This document shows, piece by piece, positions 43,118-52,363 of a stretch of DNA of 64,000 bases (position 1 is its first letter; the number at the start of each line of letters is the position of its first letter). Where the stretch lies: positions 16,461-80,460 of the forward strand of contig JAIEOV010000083.1 in NCBI GenBank assembly GCA_019750135.1. Reading direction: 5' to 3'. Both the position numbers and the translations under genes were made by a program. The stretch comes from Reyranella sp. (GTDB taxonomy: Bacteria > Pseudomonadota > Alphaproteobacteria > Reyranellales > Reyranellaceae). The notes beneath the pieces were generated by a model. That model did no database searches. It worked only from the letters and a program-made list of their open reading frames with translations, and had not been told where the DNA came from.

Positions 43118-44452
43118 CTACGCCGTCGCCTTGATCGCCTTGCCGGCGAGATCGATGATCTCGTCGATCTGGACCTTTTCGATCACCAGCGGCGGCGACA
43201 TGGCGATCGTGTCGGCGGCCTGGCGCACCATCAGGCCGAGCTCGAAGGCCTTGATGAAGGTGTCGAAGCCGCGCGCGCCAACCGCATCCTTGCGGCTTTC
43301 CATGTCGATGCCGCCGGCCAGGCCGAGGTTGCGGATGTCGATGACGCCGGGCAGGCCCTTCAGCGAATGGATGCCGTCTTCCCAGTACTTGGAGAGCTCG
43401 GCCGAGCGCTGGAACAGGCCCTCGTCCTTGTAGATGTCGAGCACGGCCGAGGCCGCGGCGCAGGCCAGCGGATGGGCCGAGTAGGTGTAGCCATGGAACA
43501 GTTCCACGACATTCTCGGGCCCGTTCATCAGGCCGTCGTAGATGTGCTTGCGCACGAACACGCCGCCCATTGGCACCGTGGCGTTGGAGATGCCCTTGGC
43601 CACCGTCATGAGGTCGGGGATGACGTTGAAATACTCGGCGGCGAAGCCGGTGCCGAGGCGGCCGAAGCCGGTGATGACCTCGTCGAAGATCAGCAGGATG
43701 CCGTGCTTGTCGCAGATCTGGCGCAGGCGCTCCAGGTAGCCCTTGGGCGGCGGCAGGTAGCCGGTCGAGCCGGCGCATGGCTCGACGATCACGGCGGCGA
43801 TGGTCGAGGCGTCGTGCAGCGCCACGATGCGCTCCAGCTCGTCGGCCAGCTCGACGCCGCCATGATCCGGCAGGCCGCGCGAGAAGGCGTTCTTGGCCGG
43901 CAGATGGGTGTGCGGCATATGGTCGACGCCCGGCAGCAGGACGCCCCATTGCTTGCGGTTGTTCACCATGCCGCCGACCGAGATGCCGCCGAAGCCGACA
44001 CCGTGATAGCCGCGCTCGCGGCCAATCAGCCGGGTGCGTGTGCCCTGGCCGCGCGCCCGCTGCCAGGCCAGCGCGATCTTGAGCGCGGAGTCGACCGCCT
44101 CGGACCCCGAGTTGCAGTAGAACGCGTGGTCGAGGTCGCCCGGCAGCATGGCCGCATGGCGCGCGGCGAGCTCGAACGACTTGGGATGGCCCATCTGGAA
44201 GGACGGCGCGTAGTCCATCTCCTCGAGCTGCTGGGCAATCGCGGCCTTGATCTCCTCGCGGCCGTGGCCGGCATTGACGCACCACAGGCCGGCCGTGCCG
44301 TCGATCACCTTGCGGCCTTCCGGCGTCCAGTAGTGCACGCCCTTGGCGCGGGCCAGCAACCGCGGGTTCTTCTTGAACTGCCGGTTCGCCGTGAACGGCA
44401 TGAAGAAAGCTTCGAGATTGTTGGCGGTGGGCGCAGTGGCCGGAGGCGTCAT
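43118..44452 (-). CDS. Class III PLP aminotransferase, omega-amino acid:pyruvate type
   Basis: 444 residues from the ATG at 44452; GAGAG stands upstream, and the longer frame adds unlikely sequence. It is a class III (subgroup II) aminotransferase with FYCNSGSEAVDSALKIA, a DEVITGFGRLGT PLP-binding aspartate segment and the Schiff-base lysine in MTVAKGISN. The GFGGISVGGM region fits beta-alanine/omega-amino-acid:pyruvate transaminases. Substrate not certain. Confidence 0.88.
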   Translation of the reverse strand: MTPPATAPTANNLEAFFMPFTANRQFKKNPRLLARAKGVHYWTPEGRKVIDGTAGLWCVNAGHGREEIKAAIAQQLEEMDYAPSFQMGHPKSFELAARHAAMLPGDLDHAFYCNSGSEAVDSALKIALAWQRARGQGTRTRLIGRERGYHGVGFGGISVGGMVNNRKQWGVLLPGVDHMPHTHLPAKNAFSRGLPDHGGVELADELERIVALHDASTIAAVIVEPCAGSTGYLPPPKGYLERLRQICDKHGILLIFDEVITGFGRLGTGFAAEYFNVIPDLMTVAKGISNATVPMGGVFVRKHIYDGLMNGPENVVELFHGYTYSAHPLACAAASAVLDIYKDEGLFQRSAELSKYWEDGIHSLKGLPGVIDIRNLGLAGGIDMESRKDAVGARGFDTFIKAFELGLMVRQAADTIAMSPPLVIEKVQIDEIIDLAGKAIKATA

Positions 44453-44622
44453 GGGAGAACTCTCAAATTCGACGGGATGGCGGACCCTATCACCCCGACC
44501 CTGCGCCGACCACGCGGTCTCGTATCTCTCGCTTGAAGATTTCTGGGACTTCGCGGAACGAGACGGCTGCACGTGACGCGTGCTTGACCCACGCTTGCCC
44601 GTCCTTCTAGCTGCAGGTCTGG

Positions 44623-45182
44623 ATGCTATCGCCCTCTTCCCGTGTGCCCATCGTGCTGTCTCTGCTGCTGGTACCGGTCATGGTGATCGCCGGCGGCTGC
44701 AGGTTCATCCTGCCTTTCATCAGGATCGGTCCTGGTGACTGCGTCACTCCCGTTATCGCCGACGATTCCTCGTACGACCGCCCGCCGGACGAGTTCTTTG
44801 GAAGTGGCTGCCGAGGGTGGTGCACCGGGATCCGAAGACCGGCGAAACCCTGTTCGTGGAGCGCAACAGGCAACTCGACACGGTGTTGCTGATCGGCGAC
44901 CTGCGCAAACACCTGAATGCGGACCCCAGCGCCACCGCCGCTGCGTATTTCTCCGAGCACGGCATGTCATGCAGGCCGGTGGAAGCCGTTGTCCGATGCG
45001 AGTGCGCAATGCTGGGCTCGTTCGTATGCCGCTACGCCGTCAACGACAGGCCGCAGCCGCCCGACTTCGCAAGACGCTATCCAGGCCAGGTTGTCGTCGT
45101 GGTCAACCTGTCCGACGATAACGTCGTCAAATCTGCGTTCGCCGGTCCGCAGTCGCCGTCGATCTGCCCACTCAAGCCGTAG
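44623..45182 (+). pseudogene. Frameshifted lipoprotein gene
   Basis: The first frame opens at 44623 with MLSPSSRVPIVLSLLLVPV and a lipobox VIAGGC, continues into SSYDRPPDEFF, then turns to unlikely sequence. From about 44800 the next frame reads KWLPRVVHRDPKTGETLFVE and on to a stop at 45182, with five cysteines. The switch at 44799-44802 gives one 180-residue-scale lipoprotein, so either the gene carries a frameshift or the sequence has an error. No homologue recognised. Confidence 0.55.
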
Positions 45183-46175
45183 TCAGCGCGAAACGTCGAC
45201 CACCACACGCCCGCGTACCTCGCCCTTCAGGATCTTTGGCGCCAGCGCCATGAGGTCCGACAGGCCCGTTTCGCTCACTGTGCTGTCGAGCTTGTCGAGC
45301 GGCAGGTCGATGCCGAGGCGGCGCCACGCCTCCTCGCGCGGCGGCTTGGGCAGCATCACCGAATCGATGCCGTAGACGGAAACGCCGCGCAGGATGAAAG
45401 GCAGGATCGAGCCGGGGAACGCCGGACCGCCCGCCAGACCGCACACCGCGGCCGCGCCGCCATACTTCACCTGGGCCAGCGCCCGCGCGAACATCACGCC
45501 GGACACCGTGTCGACGACGCCGGCGAAACGCTCCGACAGGAGCGGCCGGTCGGGCGCCTCGGTCAGCTCCTTGCGGTCCATGATGGTCGCAGCACCCAGC
45601 GCCTTCAGGTAGTCGCCCTCCTGCGGCCGGCCGGTGGCGGCGACCACGGTGAAGCCGAGCTTGGCCAGGATGGCGACCGCCACCGAACCGACGCCGCCCG
45701 CCGCGCCGGTGACCAGGATCTCGCCCGCCGCCGGCTTGATGCCGTGCTTCTCCAGCGCCATGACGCAGAGCATGGAGGTGTAGCCCGCCGTGCCGATCGC
45801 CATGGCGCGCCGGGTCGAGATCGAGGCTGGCAGCTTGACCAGCCAGTCGGCCTTGACCCGTGCCTTGGTGGCGTAGCCGCCCCAATGCAATTCGCCCACC
45901 CGCCAGCCGTTCAGCACGACCTTGTCGCCGGGCTTGAAGGCCGGTGTATCGGATGTTTCAACAGTGCCGCTGAAGTCGATGCCCCCGACATGCGGCCAGG
46001 TCTTCACCAGCCCGCCGCCCGTGGTCAGGACAAGCCCGTCCTTGTAGTTCAGTGTCGAATAGTCGACGGCGACGGTGACGTCTCCGGCCGGCAGCCTGTC
46101 CACAGGCAGGGTCTCGATGGCGCCGCTCACCTTGCGGTCGGCACCTTGGCTCAGGACGAGCGCGCGCAATGACAT
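45183..46175 (-). CDS. acuI: Zinc-free quinone-type oxidoreductase, acrylyl-CoA reductase AcuI/YhdH family
   Basis: 330 residues of the medium-chain reductase superfamily. It has the NADPH loop VTGAAGGVGSVAVA and N-terminal STLNYKDGLVLTTG and LHWGGYATKARV typical of the AcuI/YhdH branch, with no zinc-binding cysteine set. AcuI reduces acryloyl-CoA to propionyl-CoA in three-carbon metabolism. Convergent with the frameshifted lipoprotein gene. Confidence 0.88.
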   Translation of the reverse strand: MSLRALVLSQGADRKVSGAIETLPVDRLPAGDVTVAVDYSTLNYKDGLVLTTGGGLVKTWPHVGGIDFSGTVETSDTPAFKPGDKVVLNGWRVGELHWGGYATKARVKADWLVKLPASISTRRAMAIGTAGYTSMLCVMALEKHGIKPAAGEILVTGAAGGVGSVAVAILAKLGFTVVAATGRPQEGDYLKALGAATIMDRKELTEAPDRPLLSERFAGVVDTVSGVMFARALAQVKYGGAAAVCGLAGGPAFPGSILPFILRGVSVYGIDSVMLPKPPREEAWRRLGIDLPLDKLDSTVSETGLSDLMALAPKILKGEVRGRVVVDVSR

Positions 46176-46404
46176 GAAAACTCCGAGCGACTGAATCCAG
46201 TGATCCTTCTAGCAAGCCTGCACGGTTCTCGCGACTGAGTGCAAGCTGTCTGCTTCGCAAGAGGCGGACCAACCTTCCTCATGCACGGTTGCATAGCTGA
46301 CCCGTAACTCCCTTGAAGACTATCAACAAAAAACTGCCGCACTTTGACAATGAAATTGCAAACGCACGGGGACGGCAACGGGCACCCCTAACGTAATAGG
46401 CTCT

Positions 46405-47391
46405 ATGTTTCGCGTTTCCAGCCTGCCCATCCTGTCGACAGTCCCCCGCTCGGGGACGTGGTTCCTTCGTTATGCAATCTCCTTTCTTTGCCATCTCGAT
46501 CGCGGCGGGCGCATCGACGACCTCCTGACCCAGCGGACCTTCGGCGATCCGTCGGGACCAACCTTCGATTTCCAGAATTTCCGGGGCGGCCCCCTGTTCA
46601 GCGTCCATGGCACCCTGCCGGACGACCGTCTGTTCATCGGCCACACGGTGTGCCCCGGCTTCACCCCGGCTGACTTTGATTGGTGGGACACCACACGCTT
46701 CCACGTGCCGGGCTACGATTACTTGCACGAGGGCATGAACTACCGCTACACGCCGATCGACTTGGCAGCCCACCGCTATACACCGGTCCACGTGCGCGCC
46801 CTCGAGCGTTCTGCCAGTCGAGGCCACAGCCGTCCGATCGTCCTCGTCTACCGCAATCCGCTCGACCAGGCGGTGTCGTACTTCCGCTATAGCCAAAACC
46901 ACAAAGATTCGGCGTATAACTCGCTGAACGAGCGGCCGCTCGCCGCCGTCGCGCTGCGCGACTACCTGCTCGAGCGCGCGCTGCCGTCGTACGCCAAGCA
47001 GTTCATCTCGTTCCAAGCGCTGGCCGAGCGCTATCCGGCGCAGGTGAGGCTGGTGCCCTACGAGCGGCTGATGGCCCGGCCGGTCGATGTCCTTGCCCTC
47101 ATCCTCGACCACCTCTCGGGATCGCCGCGCATGTGGCCGGCGCTGGCCGACGCGGTGTGGCTGGCGCGGCGCGAGCATATGAAAGCCATCGAGAGGGAGC
47201 TCGGCCGCTCGCTCGACGGCACGCGCATCGCCCGCGGCAGCCATATCAGCCAGGTCAGCCCCGGCCGGACCGACGTCCGCCTCGACGACCGGACCCGTAC
47301 CGAGGCGATGGCGTTCCTGGACCGTCTGGGACTCGACATCGGCCTGTTCGAATGGCCGCTCGCCAAACAGGCGGCCACCGCCGCCGCCTAG
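46405..47391 (+). CDS. PAPS-dependent sulfotransferase
   Basis: 328 residues. The 5'-phosphosulfate loop STVPRSGTW (residues 11-19) is the equivalent of the P-loop of sulfotransferases, and VLVYRNPLDQAVSYFRY is the 3'-phosphate motif. The enzyme should move sulfate from PAPS to a sugar, lipid or small molecule. It lies 39 bases before the TTG start of cysD in the same direction, and cysNC, which makes PAPS, follows. The acceptor is unknown. A TTGACA at 46342 lies in the 229-base upstream spacer but has no convincing -10 partner. Confidence 0.85.
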   Translation: MFRVSSLPILSTVPRSGTWFLRYAISFLCHLDRGGRIDDLLTQRTFGDPSGPTFDFQNFRGGPLFSVHGTLPDDRLFIGHTVCPGFTPADFDWWDTTRFHVPGYDYLHEGMNYRYTPIDLAAHRYTPVHVRALERSASRGHSRPIVLVYRNPLDQAVSYFRYSQNHKDSAYNSLNERPLAAVALRDYLLERALPSYAKQFISFQALAERYPAQVRLVPYERLMARPVDVLALILDHLSGSPRMWPALADAVWLARREHMKAIERELGRSLDGTRIARGSHISQVSPGRTDVRLDDRTRTEAMAFLDRLGLDIGLFEWPLAKQAATAAA

Positions 47392-47430
47392 CCGACAGCC
47401 CTCCTCGTGCGCACTGGAAGAGCAGCCCAC

Positions 47431-48333
47431 TTGCCAGTCTCGAATCACCACCTGCAGGCACTCGAAGCCGAGGCCATCCACGCCCTGCGCGAGGCGGCCG
47501 CGGTGTTCCGCAAACCGGTCATCCTCTATTCGATCGGCAAGGACTCGTCCGTCCTGCTTCATCTCGCGATCAAGGCCTTCCATCCGGCCAAGCCGCCGTT
47601 TGCGCTGCTGCATGTCGACACGACCTGGAAGTTCCGCGAGATGATCGCCTTCCGCGACCAGCGCATGAAGGAGCTCGGCCTGCCGCTGCTCGTCCACGTC
47701 AACCGCGAGGGACTGGCACGCGGCGTCGGCCCGTTCAGCCATGGCGCCGCGGTCCACACCGACGTCATGAAGACCGCGGCGCTGAAGCAGGCCCTCGATC
47801 TCCATGGCTTCGATGCCGCGATCGGGGGGGCGCGCCGCGACGAGGAGCCGTCGCGCGCAAAGGAGCGCATCTTCTCGCTGCGCAGCGCCGGCCATCGCTG
47901 GGATCCGCGCGGCCAGCGGCCCGAGCTCTGGCACCTCTATAACGGCCGCCTCAATCGGGGCGAGAGCATCCGCGTCTTTCCCTTGTCGAATTGGACCGAG
48001 CTCGACGTCTGGGCCTACATTGCGCGCGAGAACATTCCCGTCGTACCGCTCTATTTCGCGGCCGGCCGCATGGTCGTGCAGCGCAACGGCATGCTGATCC
48101 TGCGCGACGACGAGCGGCTCACGCTCCTGCCCAGGGAGGTGCCCGAGCTGCGCTGGGTGCGCTTCCGGACGCTCGGCTGCTACCCGCTGACCGGCGCCAT
48201 CGAATCGCGTGCCGACACCGTCCCCGCCATCATCGAGGAGCTCGGACGCGCGCGCACCTCCGAGCGCCAGGGCCGCGCCATCGATCACGGCGAGGCCTCG
48301 ATGGAACGCAAGAAAGTCGAAGGCTACTTCTGA
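47431..48333 (+). CDS. cysD: Sulfate adenylyltransferase subunit 2 (CysD)
   Basis: 300 residues. With CysN it makes APS from sulfate and ATP. It has the PP-loop YSIGKDSSVLLHL, HVDTTWKFREM and GARRDEEPSRAKERIFS motifs of CysD. I prefer the TTG at 47431, which has GGAAG about nine bases upstream; a GTG at 47407 adds eight residues. Its TGA overlaps the ATG of cysNC (TGATG). Confidence 0.93.
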   Translation: MPVSNHHLQALEAEAIHALREAAAVFRKPVILYSIGKDSSVLLHLAIKAFHPAKPPFALLHVDTTWKFREMIAFRDQRMKELGLPLLVHVNREGLARGVGPFSHGAAVHTDVMKTAALKQALDLHGFDAAIGGARRDEEPSRAKERIFSLRSAGHRWDPRGQRPELWHLYNGRLNRGESIRVFPLSNWTELDVWAYIARENIPVVPLYFAAGRMVVQRNGMLILRDDERLTLLPREVPELRWVRFRTLGCYPLTGAIESRADTVPAIIEELGRARTSERQGRAIDHGEASMERKKVEGYF

Positions 48334-50141
48334 TGGACAGCGGCGCCACCGGCCTACTGCGCTTCATCACCTGCGGCAGCGTGGACGACGGCAAGAGCAC
48401 ATTGATCGGTCGGCTGCTGGTCGACGCCGACGTCGTGCCCGACGACCGCCGCGCGGCGGCGCCCGATCTCGCGGGCCTGATCGACGGCCTGCAGGCGGAA
48501 CGCGAACAGGGCATCACCATCGACGTCGGCTACCGGTACTTCTCGACGCCGCGGCGCCGCTTCATCGTCGCCGACACGCCGGGCCACGAGCAGTACACGC
48601 GCAACATGGCGACCGGCGCCTCGACTGCCGATCTCGCGGTCATCCTGGTCGACGCGACCAAGGGCCTGTTGCCGCAGACGCTTCGGCACAGCGCCATCGT
48701 GGCGCTGATGGGCATCCGCCGCATCGTGCTCGCGGTCAACAAGATGGACCTGGTCGGCTACCGCGAAGACTGCTTTACCGCGATCGTCGAAGGTTATGCG
48801 GCGATGGCCGGCCAGCTCGGCCTTGGCGACGTGACGGCCATTCCGGTCTGCGCGCTGCGCGGCGACAACGTCATAAGGCCGAGTGCAGCGATGCCGTGGT
48901 ATCGCGGACCGACGCTGCTCGACCATCTCGAGACCGTCCCGGCGGCGCCGGTCGCCGATCAACCGTTTCGCCTGGCCGTGCAGTTGGTCACCCGCGCCGA
49001 CGGCTTCCGCGGTTATGCCGGCACCGTGCTGGGCGGCAGCGTGCGTCCGGGCGACGAGGTCGTCGTCCTGCCGTCGGGCGTGCGGGCGCGCGTTGCCCGC
49101 ATCGTCACCTACGAGGGCGACCTCGAGCACGCACTGGCGGGCCAGGCCGTCACGCTGACGCTCGATCCGGAGATCGATGTCGGCCGCGGCGACGTCATCG
49201 CGGCCGCCGGCGCGCCGCCGCATCTCAGCGACCAGTTCTCAGCCCACATCGTCTGGCTCGGCGATTCGTCGATGCTGCCGGGGCGCCCCTATCTGCTGCG
49301 CCTCGGCACGGCGACGGCGACGGCGACGGTGAGCGAGCTGAAGCACCGGCTCGACATTTCCAGCGGATCGCAGCGCCCGGCCAAGCAGCTCGCGCCGAAC
49401 GACATCGGCCTCGCCAACCTCTCCCTCGACCGGGCGCTGCCCTTCGACACCTACGACGACAATCGCGAGACCGGCAGCTTCATCCTTGTCGACCGGCTGA
49501 CCAACGCCACGGTCGGCGCCGGCATGATCCGCTTCCCGTTGCGGCGCGCCGCCAACCTCGCCTGGCGCGACTTCACCGTCGACAAGAAGGCGCGTTCGGC
49601 GATCAAGGGCCATCGTCCGGCGATCCTGTGGTTCACCGGCCTCTCCGGCTCGGGCAAATCGACCATCGCCGACGGCGTCGAACGGCGGCTGACGGCGCTC
49701 GGCCGCCACACCTACCTGCTGGACGGCGACAATGTCCGCCACGGCCTCAACCGCGACCTGGGCTTCACCGATGCCGACCGGGTCGAGAACGTCCGGCGCG
49801 TGATCGAGACCGCCCGGCTGATGGCCGATGCCGGCCTGGTCGTACTGGTGTCCTTCATCTCGCCGTTCCGCGCCGAGCGGCGACTGGCGCGCGAGCGGCT
49901 GGCCGACGATGCGTTCCTCGAGATCTTCGTCGATACGCCGATCGCCGAATGCGAACGCCGCGATCCCAAGGGCCTCTATCACAAGGCGCGGGTCGGCGAG
50001 CTCAGGAACTTCACGGGCATCGATTCGGCCTATGAGCCCCCCGAGAGGCCCGATCTCCATCTGCGGACGATCGAGATGACGATCGACGAGGAAGTCGATC
50101 GCATCATCGATGCGCTGCAGCGGCGCGGCGTGTTCGACTAG
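48333..50141 (+). CDS. cysNC: Bifunctional sulfate adenylyltransferase subunit 1 / APS kinase (CysNC)
   Basis: 602 residues in two parts. Residues 1-420 are the CysN GTPase (GSVDDGKSTLIGRLL, DTPGHEQYTRNM, NKMDL), and from about residue 428 comes the CysC APS kinase (WFTGLSGSGKSTIADGVE; LDGDNVRHGLNRDLGF). The fusion makes PAPS directly from sulfate, so the operon supplies the sulfotransferase upstream. NodQ has the same layout. Assimilatory reduction is another possible use. Confidence 0.95.
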   Translation: MDSGATGLLRFITCGSVDDGKSTLIGRLLVDADVVPDDRRAAAPDLAGLIDGLQAEREQGITIDVGYRYFSTPRRRFIVADTPGHEQYTRNMATGASTADLAVILVDATKGLLPQTLRHSAIVALMGIRRIVLAVNKMDLVGYREDCFTAIVEGYAAMAGQLGLGDVTAIPVCALRGDNVIRPSAAMPWYRGPTLLDHLETVPAAPVADQPFRLAVQLVTRADGFRGYAGTVLGGSVRPGDEVVVLPSGVRARVARIVTYEGDLEHALAGQAVTLTLDPEIDVGRGDVIAAAGAPPHLSDQFSAHIVWLGDSSMLPGRPYLLRLGTATATATVSELKHRLDISSGSQRPAKQLAPNDIGLANLSLDRALPFDTYDDNRETGSFILVDRLTNATVGAGMIRFPLRRAANLAWRDFTVDKKARSAIKGHRPAILWFTGLSGSGKSTIADGVERRLTALGRHTYLLDGDNVRHGLNRDLGFTDADRVENVRRVIETARLMADAGLVVLVSFISPFRAERRLARERLADDAFLEIFVDTPIAECERRDPKGLYHKARVGELRNFTGIDSAYEPPERPDLHLRTIEMTIDEEVDRIIDALQRRGVFD

Positions 50142-51259
50142 ACTTGGGGCTGCGCCTCGCGCGCGCTCGCTTCGCGCCGCCTGGCGCGTTCAGCCGACAC
50201 CTGCATCGCCTGCGCCACGTCCCGCAGTTCGGTCAGCTTGCTGGTCGGCAGCGGCACGGGAAAGCCGCTGGCAAACGCGGCCGAGGCCACGCCGAGCTGC
50301 TGCACGGCGCGCGAGATGCGGCCCGCGACCAACGCGCCCAGCAACAGGCTCACCAGAGCGAGAGCGAGGCCCGCGGCGGCCATGGTGAGCGCCGTACGAT
50401 GCATCGGCGCGTCGACGACGGCTGCGGGGACTGCGACCGCGGCGGTCCAGCCGGAGAACGCCGAACGCACGTAGGAATTCTTCATGTCGACGCCGTCACG
50501 CGACACGACGTCGAACAGACCGGCCGACTGCTTGCCGCGCGCGACCTCGACCATGGGCTTCTGTGCATGGGTGCCGACATAGAGGTCCGGCCGGTCCCGG
50601 CGCGCCAATATGATGCCCTCGCGATCGACGATGGCCGCCCGCCAGCCGTCGCCCAGGCCAGCCTCGGCCATGAGGGGTTGCAGGCGTTGCGGCTGCAGGC
50701 CGCCGCTCAGCACCAGCGCAACCTGGCCATCGACCAGCACGGGCACGGACACGAAGAACAGGCCGGGCTTGTGCTCGCCGGCGTCGGCCACGAAGTCCGT
50801 CACGAAGGGCTTGTGGCTGGCAACCACCTCGGCAACCCCGAGATCGCGGGTCGCGGTCAAGCTGGCCGCGACGCCAAGCGGCGCGACGAAGAGCTGGTGG
50901 CCTGCCCGGTCGTGCACGACCACCGCGGCGAAGCCGTCCGACCGGGCCGCAGCGATAGCGCTTTCGGCGATGCGAGGATCGGAGGGATGCTGGGCGAGCG
51001 ACGTGGCAAGCCCGCTGAGAAAACCTGCGGTGGCCTGGATTTCCCGGTCCACCAGGTGCTTGAGGTTGTTGGCGGCGTCGAGCCGCTGGGCCTCGATCGT
51101 ACGCCGGCCGGCCGTGCCGTAATCCCAGGCAAGGATGGCGACCAGCACCATCATCGGCACGATGACGGCAACGATCAGCAGCAGCAGGTACGAGCGGATG
51201 GTGAACAGTCCGGCAGCGAACTTACGGGCTGGTAAAGACCCTGGGCTGAAAAGGCTCAT
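50138..51259 (-). CDS. Membrane sensor with extracytoplasmic domain but no output domain
   Basis: 373 residues from the ATG at 51259. A first transmembrane helix (about residues 20-42) is followed by a 230-residue periplasmic domain of dCache type (helical start, PFVTDFVADAGEHKPGLFF, GDGWRAAIVDREGIILARR), then a second helix (about residues 295-320) and a HAMP-like coiled tail that stops after about 50 residues. There is no kinase, GGDEF or methyl-accepting domain. It might be a truncated sensor or one acting with a partner. Convergent with cysNC, overlapping by four bases. Confidence 0.72.
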   Translation of the reverse strand: MSLFSPGSLPARKFAAGLFTIRSYLLLLIVAVIVPMMVLVAILAWDYGTAGRRTIEAQRLDAANNLKHLVDREIQATAGFLSGLATSLAQHPSDPRIAESAIAAARSDGFAAVVVHDRAGHQLFVAPLGVAASLTATRDLGVAEVVASHKPFVTDFVADAGEHKPGLFFVSVPVLVDGQVALVLSGGLQPQRLQPLMAEAGLGDGWRAAIVDREGIILARRDRPDLYVGTHAQKPMVEVARGKQSAGLFDVVSRDGVDMKNSYVRSAFSGWTAAVAVPAAVVDAPMHRTALTMAAAGLALALVSLLLGALVAGRISRAVQQLGVASAAFASGFPVPLPTSKLTELRDVAQAMQVSAERARRREASAREAQPQV

Positions 51260-51380
51260 TGTTGGCTTCCGGCGGCGGCGACGGGCCCGCCACGCTACTA
51301 TGCTGCTCGACGATGCGGCAAGGTTGCAACGGCGCACAGGTGCTTGCCAAGCGGGCGCCGGCGACCCAAATCTTGGAACA

Positions 51381-52244
51381 ATGAGCATCCGCCAGTTCAG
51401 CCTCAGCCCGCATCGCAGCGTGATCGCCATCGGCGGTCCGGACCGCGTCGAGTTCCTGCAGGGCCTGATCTCCAACGATACGACCAAGGTCGCGCCGGAC
51501 CGCGCCATCTGGGCGGCGCTGCTGACGCCGCAGGGCCGCTTCCTCAACGATATGTTCGTGGCCGATGGCGGCGATGACACACTTTTGATCGAGACCGAGC
51601 GCGAGCGTGCCCCGGCTCTCGCCAAGAAGCTTTCTCTCTACAAGCTGCGCTCCAAGGTGACGGTCGAGGACCGCGGCGAAAGCCTCGAGGTCGCCGTGGC
51701 CTACGGCCCCGACGCCGCGACGACGCTGCCGATCGACGGCGCCATCGCCTTCGTCGATCCCCGGCTCGCCGAGCTCGGCGTCCGCGTGATCGCGCCCGCT
51801 GGCACAGCGGCGAGTCTTCTGCAGGCGCGCGGCTTCTCGGCGGCGCCGCTGCAGTCCTATGACGAGCTGCGTCTCAGCCTGGGCGTGCCCGACGGCAGCC
51901 GCGACCTCGTGGTCGAGAAGGCGCTGCTGCTCGAGAACGGCTTCGACGAACTGAACGGCGTCGACTGGCAGAAGGGTTGCTACATGGGCCAGGAGCTGAC
52001 GGCCCGCACGAAGTATCGCGCCTTGATCAAGAAGCGCCTGTTCCCCGTCAGGATCGAGGGCGCGTTGCCGGCCTCCGGTGCTGCCGTCCTCAAGGACGGC
52101 GAGGAGATCGGCGAGCTGCGTTCCGGGGTCGGGCAGCGGGCTCTTGCGATGCTGCAGACCGAGGCGGCGCGCAGCGGCGCCAGGCTCGTCGCCGACGGCG
52201 CCGAGGTCATCCCCGAAATCCCCGCCTGGATGCGCCTGCCGTAA
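51381..52244 (+). CDS. ygfZ: Folate-binding protein YgfZ
   Basis: 287 residues. A glycine-cleavage T-protein-like, tetrahydrofolate-binding protein that helps iron-sulfur cluster repair or assembly. The conserved motif KGCYMGQELTAR (about residue 200) has the hallmark cysteine, and the GPDRVEFLQGLISND start is typical. The ATG at 51381 begins the conserved part; an open frame runs upstream. Confidence 0.93.
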   Translation: MSIRQFSLSPHRSVIAIGGPDRVEFLQGLISNDTTKVAPDRAIWAALLTPQGRFLNDMFVADGGDDTLLIETERERAPALAKKLSLYKLRSKVTVEDRGESLEVAVAYGPDAATTLPIDGAIAFVDPRLAELGVRVIAPAGTAASLLQARGFSAAPLQSYDELRLSLGVPDGSRDLVVEKALLLENGFDELNGVDWQKGCYMGQELTARTKYRALIKKRLFPVRIEGALPASGAAVLKDGEEIGELRSGVGQRALAMLQTEAARSGARLVADGAEVIPEIPAWMRLP

Positions 52245-52363
52245 CCTGCCGGCAACAAACGGTTGGTTGTAGACGCCGTCTTTTGCACACTTCAGCTCTT
52301 CCAGGCGCGCCGCGTTCACCCTAAGATGCGCGCGGGACGGCGATTCGCCGGGGGAGTTTTCAC

